From Diphasiastrum complanatum (Eukaryota; Streptophyta; Lycopodiopsida; Lycopodiales; Lycopodiaceae): a DNA stretch of 64,000 bases. The position numbers were made by a program, and so were the translations under genes. The notes beneath the pieces are model-generated. The model was given only the letters and a program-made list of their open reading frames with translations. It had not been told where the DNA came from and ran no database searches. The stretch covers positions 37,916,991 through 37,980,990 of the forward strand of contig CM055109.1 in assembly GCA_029204225.1 (NCBI GenBank). The letters run 5' to 3'. Shown here one piece after another: positions 1-10,395 of the stretch; the first letter of the stretch is position 1; each line of letters opens with the position of its first letter.

Positions 1-845
1 ATAGTAGATAGGGGAGTTCATTTGAATAGACAAGGTCCTCTAGTAATACCTTGACCATTGTCGCATTTATATATTCTAGGGAATTTGAAATGTAACTTAC
101 ATTATCGGGGAATGGCACAAAGTCTGGACTATCAAGTCTTTCAATAGCAAGCTTCCTGACAAGGTATGTATATAAAACAAGGATTATGTTGTGTCTTATC
201 GACACACCATTGATATACAAGTGCTTGGTTATCCATGTTGTTCATTGTTGGCATTGACTTTTTTATGCAGAGGCACAATATTTCGTTGAATCCATTTTTT
301 ACATTTCAAGAAATTTACAGTGGCTTATTTGTAACAAAATGCAAGCATAAAATTTCTTCACATGAATGGTTTCAAACATCCTATTACAATAACGTAAATG
401 AAAAAAGATTTTTCCCTTATCATTGCGAGTGCTAACACTATATTCCTGGTAATTTCCCTCCTATCCAAAACTTCGTCGTCCTGCAAATCAGTCAATCCCT
501 ATAGAAATTCAGTCTTTTAACTGGAAAATAGTTTTTTGTACCACTGCCATGTCCTTCTTTTCCCTTGTATCGTGTAAATTTCTTTCTTTTACCCATACCT
601 TGTCTAGAAACGACAGAACTCAGATTGTTGAGGTTGAATGATCCTGTCCTTTTAGTGGAATTTTGGAAAAACTTATTTTGAAGTGTAGAAAAGCTTGGTC
701 TTCAGAGGAGACATTCAATTTTTCTAATGTCATTGGCATCACCCAGATTGGCAAGAAGTTTGGAAGAAGGGTTTGCAACAAGCTCTATAGATGCATCAAT
801 CATATGTTGGCGTATTAAAAGGAAGGTCAGGTGTGATTGACGACA
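1..845. other. No supported gene
   Basis: AT-rich sequence with many stops in all frames. A short 66-residue reading frame at 235-435 has no recognisable motif. I see no RNA gene or repeat here. It may be intron or upstream sequence of the gene remnant that starts near 850. Confidence 0.4.
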
Positions 846-848
846 TCT

Positions 849-2057
849 CTAACTGGTTTGTGTAACTATAGACTACCATTGGAAAGGAAGGATCCACGAA
901 TTCAAGATCGACCAAAACGGCGAATACCTTGCAAATGTGCAACACGTATACATGCGTCGAGATATTTTATTGGATGTGGCTGTTGCTGATAGAACCATAC
1001 AGTCACATTGTAGGTCTCACCTCTTTTATTCTTGTGTTAACTATTATGTTTGAATTATTATTATGTCATTGTAATGGATAATAATGTTGCATTAATGCCT
1101 GGTGCAGATGTCTTTCCTTCAAATAGCTTCGACTGGCAAAACGTGAAGTCCTTCACTGGAAAATTCTCTGCCATACATGCCAAATATGGAGAACTAATAT
1201 ATGGTGGGTTGGCATCCTCTGCCCTGATCAAAATGGGCATTTTCTTTTACGATCACATGTACGAAGTTCCAAAAAAAAAACTTTGGCCAAGGCAAATTAG
1301 CACCAACTTCTAAGCCTGTGATCAATTCTCACGAGTGGCCATATGTTGACCAACTGACTACTGAATTAACGAAGAGGCAACTTCTCAAAGAGATTAATGG
1401 TAATATGAAACCAACATTCAGATCCAAACGGGTCTACACTAGCATCTCTGTGCCGATCACCGTATTTGTTGCCATATTTAAGGCGGTCCCCTTTAGGAAA
1501 ACAAACACGATGTGGGCATGGAAAGCAATAGAATCATCATTGTTGGACAACATATTTGTCGCATGGGATTCAAAGGAAATGGAGCATAAAGGAGATTTAA
1601 TAAAGTGTAAGCTCTCTTGTGAAACAATGACCATAAGATATCATATTTCACGTCAAACATGTTCCTTAAGTTTCATTTATAGGCGATATAAGTTTGGTCA
1701 TGGCCGATGGGACCCTCTGGACGTGGAGACGAATCAGCAAGAAGTGGAGATATTCATAAATTTGCCCCATAATGAAATACGAGAAATTCATATAAATAAG
1801 GAGTGCAGCCTAGAAGATCTTCGGCATATGCTTGGATTGACTTTTGTTGATGTGTCAGTAGATTTTGTCTTCACTCGTAATGGACAAAATGTGAGTCCCT
1901 AATTTCCATCAGATTCCTGAATTTTAAATAGTAATGTTGAATAAATATATGATTATTAACTTTGTGTCTGGTTTTGCAGATACGGAGACGAGCCGAAAAA
2001 GATCATGAATGTGTTTCATTTTTACAAACAGGGACATTAGGAGTCCATTTAATCTAA
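849..2057 (+). pseudogene. Unrecognised multi-exon gene remnant, frameshifted in an A10 run
   Basis: Three coding blocks read in one direction. Block 1 (about 849-1013) encodes a charged segment with HEFKIDQNGEYLANVQHVY and is followed by a GT. Block 2 runs from an acceptor (GCAG at 1104-1107) to a GTGAGT donor after 1891. It is split by a frameshift at the A run near 1271-1280: a one-base change would join the frame ending at 1313 to the one covering 1318-1902. Block 3 (1980-2057, after TTTTGCAG) ends at a stop, and the junction keeps the frame. The C-terminal end (SLEDLRHMLGLTFVDV, then FTRNGQ) looks like a small ubiquitin/PB1-like fold, which is inference. I cannot name the family. The homopolymer break could be a real lesion or a base-calling error. 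Confidence 0.45.
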
Positions 2058-2370
2058 TGGAAAATAGAAAACACAATTAGTTGGTTGTGTGGTGACTCTA
2101 TTCTAATATATTTGGTTACGTTTTGACGTTACTTTTGCGTTGTCACATTTTATATGCATGTTACTACATTTGTGGATGTCCAAGGTTGAAACTTGTTAGG
2201 GTTTAAATCGTTTAGTGATATGCATTTTAATATTATTACTGGTTTTCTTCGAAGGTTTCCGCTAACTGGCAATTAGGATTTTTACTCATGAGCCTAGACA
2301 AGAACATACTATATTTGAAAAAGAGGCCAAAACTTTTATAGGAGCACTTACTACAAATAGAACCCTTCAC

Positions 2371-2378
2371 TATATAAG
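2371..2378 (+). promoter_or_regulatory. TATA box of the H3-like gene
   Basis: TATATAAG within CACTATATAAGGG lies 115-122 bases upstream of the ATG at 2493, a normal plant distance when the start site is near 2400. A pyrimidine-rich stretch follows, as in many plant leaders. Its presence argues that the downstream locus was not a promoterless processed copy. Confidence 0.55.
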
Positions 2379-2492
2379 GGTGCTTGGGTCCTCATTTCTC
2401 CACTTCATCCCTTGAGTGTCATAGTGTTAGTTTTTTTAAATTCTCTGTTTTTCATCTCTCGTGTTCTCTGATACGTTTTCAAAGCCTAACCA

Positions 2493-3727
2493 ATGTCGGA
2501 GGAAATGGCACGGACGAAACAAACAGCTAGAGATCCCAGAGTGACTGCATTGCTCCATAGGGATGCACTAGCCACCCTCGATGAGAGAGAGAGAGATGGG
2601 AGAGCAGAAGCAGGAGTAGGAGTCGCAGCCCTATAGCATCTCAGGAAGATCCGGCCACCCAACGTGAAGCTGAAGAGGACATGGCCCACATAGCAGCTGC
2701 ACAGGAGGACCAAACTGAGCAACAGCAGCAAGAACACCAGCAGCAGGAGTAGGACCAACAGCAGCAGCCAACACGAGAAAAAAGCCCTTCTCCAACGGCA
2801 ACTGAGCGGGAGGAAACAATGAAGTTCCTAGATGAGGAGCTTGCGGCATCGAGTGAGTTGTCGGTTCTGAATGATTCTTTCTTTGACCCATTTCCACCAG
2901 CAATGGGCATGGACACATCAAATTTAGGCATATCGGGGGACACCACACCCACCGTGTCACCTCCAAGTCACGGCCCGGTGATGGGTCTGATGATGTCGTT
3001 GCTGGTGGGTGGTTCTGATGAGGGCACCCCGATGTTGAACAAAACAAGGATGAAGCAGAAGGCGACCCATAGATGGTCAGAGAGAGGAGCACACGAGCGA
3101 AAAAGAAAGAATCCTCGCAAGGCAGGGGCTACATCAAAGCGACAGAACCCTGCAGCTCAGCAGCCATCACCACTGCCCACACCACCAACATCGCCTCCAC
3201 CGCCTCCACCTCCATCGCCCCCACCGCCTCCACCACCACCACCACCACCACCACCTCCACCACCTCCACCCCCTCCAAGTTCTGCCACAGCTGGCCCAAG
3301 TAGGACCGTAGAGCGTGGCAGGGGTAGGTCGGCCCCTTGTGTAGCACCATGGGCTGGAAAGGAGCTCCGCAGGATGCAGCCACCACCTCCTCGACCACGT
3401 AGAAAGCGCAGGATCGCAAAGTGGCTCCAGGATATACGGAGCTATAAGAAGTTCGTAAAGTTTTTGATCCCTATGGCCTCTTTTGTGAGGCTTGTAAAAG
3501 AAATAGTCGATGAATTTTTCTTGGGGAACAGAGTTACGACAGATGCGGTGTCCGCAATACAAGAGTCTGCGGAAATGTACCTAACGCAGCTCTTTGAGGA
3601 CTCATTTTTGTGTGCAGTGCACGAGAAGAGAGTCACAATACTCCCGAAGGATCTCCACCTAGCTAGAAGGCTAGCAGAGAGCGCAATTATAAATATTATG
3701 TATATGATTTTATTTATAATATACTGA
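2493..3727 (+). pseudogene. Histone H3/CENH3-like gene with long Pro-rich tail; frameshift and internal stop
   Basis: The protein starts MSEEMARTKQTAR; from the second ATG (2505) this is the exact N-terminus of histone H3. The frame closes at 2634, but after a shift at a (GA)n run (2583-2596) another frame continues with an SRSRSRS stretch and Gln/Glu-rich sequence. That frame has one TAG at 2750 and then stays open from 2819 to 3727 (302 residues). A run of about 20 prolines is coded by CCA/CCT repeats (about 3185-3280). Residues about 194-288 of this frame form a histone fold: LIPMASFVRLVKEI, then AIQESAEMYLTQLFEDSFLCAVH, then KRVTILPKDLHLARRL. The LIPxAxF motif is typical of plant CENH3; canonical H3 has LIRKLPF. 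There is no intron in the fold, although plant CENH3 genes usually have several. CENH3 marks centromeric chromatin. Whether this copy is expressed, spliced around the breaks or dead cannot be decided here. Confidence 0.7.
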
Positions 3728-3927
3728 AGATTTGGTGTCAAGTATCTTGCAGAATTTCAGGTTATGTGAATGCAAATTGTTGTGATTGAGTTTGATATCT
3801 GATTTCAGTACTGTTTATGTGAATGCAGTCATTTGAAAATTTTAGTATCATCTATGTGAATGCAGTGATTTAAAATTTTCAGTACTATGGGAATGGTAGT
3901 TTCTTTAACCATGTTGTAGCTAAGATA

Positions 3928-4040
3928 GGTTTCCATGTCGTGGCATGGAAATCACGCCAAGGCGCGGCCAGGGGACGTTTGATTGGTTTCCATGTCGTGG
4001 CATGGAAATCACACCAAGGCGCGACCAGGGGACGTTTGCA
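3928..4040. repeat. Two tandem 57-bp units with an inner palindrome
   Basis: Two nearly identical units start at 3928 and 3985. Each holds TTTCCATG-TCGTGG-CATGGAAA, an 8-bp inverted repeat with a 6-base loop, followed by CCAAGGCGCG and AGGGGACGTTTG. Only a few transitions separate the copies. Confidence 0.85.
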
Positions 4041-4071
4041 CCTACCACCATTTGACTTTGACCTCACCTTG

Positions 4072-4317
4072 TAACTTAGACTTTGGGCCTTTAACTTATT
4101 TTAATCTATTTGCACCTAGGGCCCAAGTCACTAGAACACAAGTTAAACTATTTAATTAACGTGCTCATTGGTGGCTGGGCTTATACACACAGGAAGCCAG
4201 TGCCTCGCACTTATTGCTCTATTTACTGTGGAGGGGCCCACTTGGTAAGGCTTGGCCAATATTATTTCTAGTAGTGGGACCCACTAATTTATTATTGTAT
4301 AGGAAATACCCACAACA
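4072..4317 (-). mobile_element. Diverged LTR end related to the 29-36 kb LTRs
   Basis: The order of motifs GGGCC(C/T)..., CTTATACACACAGGAAGCC, GTGCCTCGCAC and GTGGGACCCACT matches the distal end of the LTRs at 29,428-30,100 and 35,040-35,852, where the core reads CTTATACACGCAGGAAG. The sequence ends near CCCACAACA at 4317. I infer an old solo LTR or LTR fragment of the same superfamily; no coding part is attached. Confidence 0.45.
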
Positions 4318-4399
4318 GTGATGATGACAAATAAATTTTTGATAGCTTTGAAATAAACATTACAGTGTGCAGAGCTTAGTTCAAATCCATGATTGATCA

Positions 4400-5040
4400 T
4401 AAATGTGTCTATTTGATGGAACCCTGGTCTGGGATGGCTGTTTCAAACCGTACAAAGCTTTATGAAGTTTGCATACTTGGCCTTCTTGACCATTAAGGAC
4501 ATAGCCTTCTGGTTGGATCATATAGATGTCCTCCTAGATAAATCCATTGAAGAATGTTGTTTGTACATCCATCTGGTGTACCTTAAAATTTGCTGCAACA
4601 TCATATGATAGTAGTAGTCGAATAGAAATATGCTTGACCATCTGGCTAAAGGTAGTCGATATTGGGAACTTGTGAAAACCCCCTTGCTACGAGTTGAGCT
4701 TTCCTTTGTCGATACTGCCATCTGCTTTGTATTTGTTCTTAAAGATCCATTTGTAGTCGATTATCTTTCTGTCAGTTGGCAGCTTGGTGACCGTCCATGT
4801 ATGGTTCTTCAATAGTGAGTTGCTCTCGTTATTCATTGCTTCTTTCCAAAGATCTGAATCGGCATGTGACATTGCTTCTTCAACCGTGGTCGGCTCCTGA
4901 ATAGAGTAGTGAGCAAAATCATCAGTGTATCGAACAGGCTGAGTTCAAATTCTTGTTGATCTTCAGGTTGAAGCTTCTGGGTGCGAAATTCGACTTTGTG
5001 TCGGTTGTGTCGGCTGCTCCTGAGTTGCAACTTTTATATT
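4400..5040 (-). pseudogene. Ty1/copia reverse transcriptase fragment
   Basis: On the minus strand 4872 to 4690 encodes LWKEAMNNESNSLLKNHTW then a KWIFKNKYKADGSI segment. This is the start of the copia reverse transcriptase (RVT_2), which normally shows W..AM..E...L..N.TW and KW.FK.K...DG. Lower coordinates continue in broken frames through RLPLARWSSI and a HQMDVQT-like stretch to LYGLKQPSQTRV near 4420. The linker upstream (5030-4880) is also out of frame. Several frameshifts and stops make it inactive. It is the 3' part of the element whose integrase lies at 6,240-7,500. Confidence 0.75.
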
Positions 5041-5264
5041 GTCTTCTAATTATGACTATACAAGCTGACTACTCGAAGGAGGGCCTTGGCATTTTGCGAG
5101 TAATTTTTTTGCAAGTTTTGCGAGTTTCTTTCTTGCCATGACTCAACAAAAAGACAAGAGACGGTGTGCTACCTTTTTTATGCTATTACTTCAATATTTA
5201 TAATTAAGAATGTGGTTTGGTACATAGTTAAAAATCTCACAAAGTGATAAAATTTCAAATTAAA

Positions 5265-5535
5265 TTTTTTTTTTTGCAACCTCCAAAGATAGCACGCCGG
5301 CATGCTAGGCGAGACCATCCGAATTTTTTTCTAAATAATAATAATTATAATAATATTAAATTTGGCGGCGGAATCCTATAGCATGTCGGCATGCTATCTG
5401 ATTCCACCGCAAAAAAAAAAAATATTTTGTTTCATTTAGCACCCTCGCGTGCCATCTTTGAAGGTTGCAAAAAAAAAAAAAATTGCTGATATACTTAGCA
5501 CATCGACGTGCTATGTTTGGAAGCTGAAAAAAAAT
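5265..5535. repeat. Cluster of four palindromic TAGCAC...GTGCTA repeats
   Basis: Four related motifs sit within 270 bases: GATAGCACGCCGGCATGCTA (about 5288), ATAGCATGTCGGCATGCTAT (about 5379, perfect 8-bp arms), TAGCACCCTCGCGTGCCATC (about 5439) and TAGCACATCGACGTGCTA (about 5496). Each lies near a poly(A) or poly(T) run and CCTCCAAA or TTTGAAGG flanks, and the first and third have opposite orientation. Together they look like nested inverted repeats of a small mobile element inside the copia remnant. Confidence 0.6.
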
Positions 5536-5539
5536 ATTT

Positions 5540-6240
5540 TCAAATAATGTTTTTACTTAAAATTTAGTTCTCAGATGTGTCAAAATATCTTTTATATTCT
5601 ATACAAGCTATAATGTATCCACAAAAATATGATGGAATACCTTAAAAGTAAATAATGTTCATGACTACGATGGTTTGATACATGAATTGTCTCATAGAGC
5701 ACAATTTGGTACTCTCATTATCACATAGAGTATATAATTTGTTTTACATGAGAAAGTTGAATGATTGTGAATGATTCACATGATACAGTGGCTCAAGCTA
5801 TGGTCTCCAACCCTTTTGTGATATTGGATAGTGAAAAGCCAATTTTAATACATAGCAAAAAAGTAAAAAAAAGAAAGTGGACACAATACCATAGAAGAAA
5901 GACGTGCTAGAGATTGTCATGACACCTATTAAGAGACATTGAAGAATAATTAGTAGTAAAGAGTGGAGACAAACAATGTCACTTCCAAAGTTAGCATCTT
6001 CTTGTGGATAGAGATAAAATGAAGTTAATATTACATGGCATGCCATGTGCTACGTAATCGATGAACCATGAGTAAAATAAAACTCGCACAAAATATACTC
6101 GTAGATTGTCAAAATCCCTTAAAGGACTTGAAGAAATCGAAATAGTATTTCGATATGTATCAGTTGTCGGGGCAAAATTTATAGATGCATCTAGTCCTTG
6201 CCCTTCAAGTCAATAAACTGATCTTCAATAAAAGTCATAT
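5540..6240. other. Insertion between copia integrase and RT; no gene seen
   Basis: AT-rich DNA separating the integrase and reverse-transcriptase parts of the minus-strand copia remnant. An 82-residue minus frame at 5798-6046 is hydrophobic and unrecognised. I see no termini that define an inserted element. Confidence 0.4.
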
Positions 6241-7500
6241 CCATGTTACTAAAAACTTTGTAGATTCAATATTGTACAGTCGATACATTCCATTAGAAGA
6301 ACAATAGCCAACAAAAATAGTTTTGAAAGAATGCTCATCTAGTTTCTTTTGTGTCCTTTGGGACGTGAGCATAGGCAATGCATCCAAATACTCTCAAATG
6401 CTTTAACGAAGGTCTGGATCATGTCCAAACTTCAAGAGGGGTTTTGCTGTCAGGTCGGCCTTTAGTATTACATTGATTTTGCATGTACACTATTGTTTAT
6501 ACAACATGTTTTTAGAATGATTTGGGCAATGAAGCATGAGTAATCATGCATTTGGTAGACTTGACTAAGGTCCTATTATTCCTTGCGGCCAGTCCATTCG
6601 ACTGTGGAGAATAGGAAGCAGAAACTTCTATTCTATGCCAGTAGCTGGTTTGTAGTCCTTGAATCTATTCTTCCTCTTGGCCACTCCATTTTGTTATGGT
6701 GTCCTTGGGCTTGTGTACTCCCTCTTGATCCCATTTGCATCACAAAATGCTTTGAACTTGGTAGAAATGTACTCACCACCATTGTCACTCCTCAAGCACT
6801 TGATTTTTGTATAAAATTGGATCTCCTTTGCAATATTGAACTTGACTAATTCATCAAACACCTCATCTTTGCTCTTTAGTAGATAAACCTAACGTTGTCG
6901 CTCATGAGAGCTTTGATTCTTTTGCTTGTTTGCAACTCAGCATGCTCTTTGTATTTCTTGAAGAACTGAAAAGCTTCAGATTTGTGTTTCATAAAATATA
7001 TAGTAGTTCTTTTAGAATAGTCATCAATAAATATAAAAAAGGACTTTGCACCAAGCAGTGATGGTGACTACATCGGGCCACATATATCAATATGTACAAC
7101 ATCTAGCAAGTCTTTAGATATATGTTCTTAAATGGCCTTCTTGTCCATTTTCCTATGATACAACTTTGGCAGACAATTTTTATAGTCAAAATCAAGAATT
7201 GAAGAATGCTTAGACATGTTAGCAATTGATATATAATTAAGGTGGCCAAGTCTATAATGTCAAATCAATTCTTTATTCATGGATACTGAACTACTTAAAG
7301 CATGATTAGTCATAAAATAACAATGAGTGAGCCTATAGAGATATCCTTGCCTCTTTCCAAGTGCAAGAACTCTCTTGCATCTATCAAAAAATTTACATGA
7401 ATTTGCCTCAAATTCTACCTTATGTCCTAAATCAATAATTCGACTAACCACCAACAGATTTGTCGTCAGGTTCGGGACATACAATACATTTTCGAATAAT
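6240..7500 (-). pseudogene. Ty1/copia GAG-pre-integrase and integrase fragment
   Basis: Read on the minus strand, 7490-7260 encodes YVPNLTTNLLVVSRIIDLGH, the GAG-pre-integrase motif found just upstream of copia integrase. Next come broken frames with a histidine-bearing HRRLGHLN-like stretch, DLLDVVHIDICGPM with the first catalytic aspartate, and FIDDYSKRTTIYFMKHKSEAF near 7,050-6,950. The stretch to 6,250 has KTPLEVWT-like and FVGY-like pieces of the integrase C-terminus. Many stops and shifts interrupt it. Order and strand match the RT fragment at 4,400-5,040, so both belong to one decayed element. Confidence 0.7.
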
Positions 7501-8070
7501 TAAAGTAGACAATTACATCCAAACTAGTTTTAAAGTAGAGTTAAAAACTATCTACCATTACCCTTTTCAGAATGCTTATCAGAACACCATCCCTTATCCT
7601 AAGTGACAACTTAGAGAAATATTTATTGCACTGTCAATTTCAAACTGTTAGAACATTACCATCCACAAATAAGTATATATAGACTTTAATAGACAGCTCT
7701 AATCCAAGTCATATAACTAAACCCATCATACCATTTATATTAAAAATTGTCGAAGTGTAACCAAAGGTTTAAACAAAGAGTAGTACACTTCAAAGGAAAT
7801 CTCGTTAATGAAAGTTAAGCATCAAAGCGTAGTAAATTCAAAAACATTTCATGGCACTTCAACTCTTTATACTCGTTAGTAGTGACAACCATATTGAGGG
7901 GATTGGAAGATTGTTCACACGAATTTTTTCATTGTTAACATTAAGAGTGTTGTAGGAAGTTTGATAAAAAAAACTCAAGACAGTTTGTTCATTGTGATCA
8001 TAGTGACCAAAACAAGCAAGTAAATCATGAGAGCATTTCTTAATTAGATGTGAGTATGTGTGTGTGTGTG
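7500..8070 (-). mobile_element. Upstream part of the copia remnant, also present inverted at 23.2-23.8 kb
   Basis: This stretch joins the integrase block above without a visible boundary and probably represents the gag/protease region, although no zinc knuckle survives. About 550 bases are recognisably the reverse complement of 23,240-23,800, with many substitutions. In both places the outer edge is a (TG)n/(CA)n tract (8,052-8,112 here). Confidence 0.6.
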
Positions 8071-8450
8071 TGCATGCACGCGGGCGTGCGCGTGCGCGTT
8101 CGTGCATGTGTGTGTACAAGTCTTGTTTGTACTCAAATTAAAATTTTCTTATAAAAAATACTAAGTGTTAATATAGAGAGTTAGTGTTTGTGTGTCCATG
8201 TAAAATATTTCTCCGTTTTCTTACATACTATACACTTTTAAATATATGTTATTCACATCAACTATGTCTACTATTTTTTGAATGACACATTATAACAGGT
8301 GACAAATTATAAAATAATCACCTGAAATGTGAATCTTGACAAAAAGAGTCCTAAACAAGTCTAACATACAATTTATTGTTACATATTTGGTTTGCTAGAC
8401 ATAGTTGCATGAGATACTCTTAATATTCACGGACGACACATCAAACATAA

Positions 8451-8523
8451 GCGGGGATAGCTCAGTTTGGAGAGTGTCAAACTGAAGATCTGAAGGCCGC
8501 CTGTTCGATCCACGCTCATCGCA
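8451..8523 (+). tRNA. tRNA-Phe(GAA)-like gene, possibly a pseudogene
   Basis: 73 bases fold as a tRNA: acceptor strand GCGGGGA, D arm GCTCAGTTTGGAGAGT, anticodon loop CTGAAGA with anticodon GAA, T arm with TTCGATC, and a discriminator A; no CCA is encoded, as expected for a nuclear gene. It matches the plant nuclear tRNA-Phe pattern closely. There are some weak pairs: a G-T in the acceptor stem, an A-C in the anticodon stem, one T-stem mismatch, and a T for the first conserved G of the D loop. There is no clear oligo-T terminator directly downstream. These changes suggest a decaying copy. Confidence 0.75.
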
Positions 8524-8884
8524 AGAATTCAAAAATGTGAACTATATATCTTAGTATGTATGATTGTACATTTTGCATAACTAATTTTAACATGTTTGGA
8601 AACAAGAATGACTAGAATATTGTTATGGTTCACAAATAATATTTATTTCCAATTTATGAGCCATTATAAACTGTTTTCAATCTTGTATTTCGATACACAT
8701 ACAAAATATAAGACACCTCTTGACCTACCTTTCACAAAGAAAATATAATTGGTTTTAACTTGCTTTGTAATTTTCAATACTATGACAAAATGCATGAAAC
8801 ATTAAATTTCCTTAGTAACATTATCATAAAGTCTTACCGATAGGAAAAATACTCAACCCATGAAACATCAAGCTTAGCTACTAT

Positions 8885-8915
<31 letters not shown>

Positions 8916-9536
8916 TAAATACATACGTATACATACATCTATATATATATTTAAACTTATGTACAGTTTTGCGCATGTGTATGGGTGCACCCATGCATCC
9001 TCCTCCCCTCACCCATGCATGAGCTGTTTTTAACTAAAAAACTTGGGGAGTAGGATGCATGTATGGGGAATATGCATATCCCCATACATTTGCACATTGT
9101 GTGCATTGAGGGGTGGACCCCAAAAAGATTCCTCACCCCCTCCCTCCCACTTACTAAATTCAAATACTTAAAGTTTGAAGTTAAGGTTTTATTTTCTTCA
9201 CACACTTCAATGTGCTTTAAACTTTCTTTAGCCAATAATCTTTATTATTTGGCTTTCTTATTTATTTTAAATTATCAAAGCTTTACCCATAAATCATGAA
9301 CATAAAAATTTTCTTGACTACCTTAAACCGGTTTTTTTTTTTCAATCCTTCAAATTCCTATCTTGGCCCGCCATTTTCAGGAATGTTTAACCACGAGCCC
9401 AAATTCACTAGCTTTAACTCTTAAATCGTTACCCACAAGCTTTTATCCATGGGCCAAAAAATGCACAATTAAAAAAAAGGAGGGGGATGGGGTGAGGGGA
9501 ATAAAAGAGATGATAAAAAGGGGAGGGGGATTTGGA

Positions 9537-9841
9537 ACACACGTGCATGCACACGCACACACACACACACGCACACACACACGTGTGAGTGAGTGTGTGT
9601 GTGTGCACGCACGCACGCGCGCGTGTGTGCGTGCGCATGTCTATGTGTGTGTGTGTGTGCGGGTGCACGTGTTCGTTGTGTGTGTGTGACCCCCGACCCA
9701 ACGAGTGCGTGTGTGTGTGCGCGCATGTGCACGCGCGTGCGCACACACACATCTCCATATAAAAAACCTTTTGTGAATGAGATATATTGTATGAAGTATA
9801 AAGTCTAGAGTTCTTTTTTCTCTTTCTCTCTTTCCCACGGG

Positions 9842-9894
<53 letters not shown>

Positions 9895-9964
9895 CAGGCC
9901 GACCAACCACCCATAGAGGGAGGGAGGTCCCTCCATGCCCCTAAAAAAAATGAAGAAGGTTAAA

Positions 9965-10009
<45 letters not shown>
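9537..10009. repeat. Microsatellite block: (CA/TG)n, (CT)n, (TG)n
   Basis: Alternating CA and TG runs with CG steps at 9,537-9,751, a (CT)n run at 9,848-9,893 and a (TG)n run at 9,967-10,009. The purine-pyrimidine alternation at 9,540-9,750 (GTGTGCACGCACGCACGCGC) is a potential Z-DNA former. Reading frames across these runs are artefacts. Confidence 0.9.
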
Positions 10010-10019
<10 letters not shown>

Positions 10020-10195
10020 CAAGGGGGTGCTTCCATTCCATTAAAAATAAATATATCAATATTTCCACTAAAAAATGTGAACCCCAACTCTCCATAAAAC
10101 AAAAATGTGAAGGGGCTTTTTGGCTCCCCATAAATTAAGTTTTCTTTTTTTTAAAAGGAGACAAAAAAAAAAATCCCCATTAAGAAAGAAATTCT

Positions 10196-10395
10196 CCCCC
10201 CCCCCCCTCCCCCCCCCCCAAAAAAAAAAAAAAAACTAAGGCTTTTAAGGGCAGGAGCATATCTTTGTTTAACACTCTCTCGCCCTTTTTTGTCACATGG
10301 CAAACCCACTCACCCATCTCCCCCGAGCACTTAAACCATCGGCCTCTTGTCCAAAGAACTTGCTTTTAACCATTAGGAAGCACACCCGCACTCCA
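10196..10395 (-). mobile_element. Possible tRNA-derived SINE remnant
   Basis: On the minus strand, CTAATGGTTAAAAGCAAG and GGTTTAAGTGCTC resemble degenerate Pol III A and B boxes about 35 bases apart. The unit ends in poly(T) then poly(G) (plus strand: poly(C) then poly(A) at 10,196-10,236). The same C-then-A end marks the SINE-like unit at 51,052. No target duplication is clear. Confidence 0.3.

Noticed and set aside
2631-3562. Minus-strand frames up to 153 residues opposite the H3-like gene
   Set aside because: They are shadows of the plus-strand histone-like gene.
3928-4040. CRISPR-like repeat
   Set aside because: There are only two directly adjacent units without spacers, in a plant nuclear context.
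9429-10131. Long minus-strand frames rich in His/Thr or Arg/Glu
   Set aside because: They are translations of (CA)n and (CT)n microsatellites.
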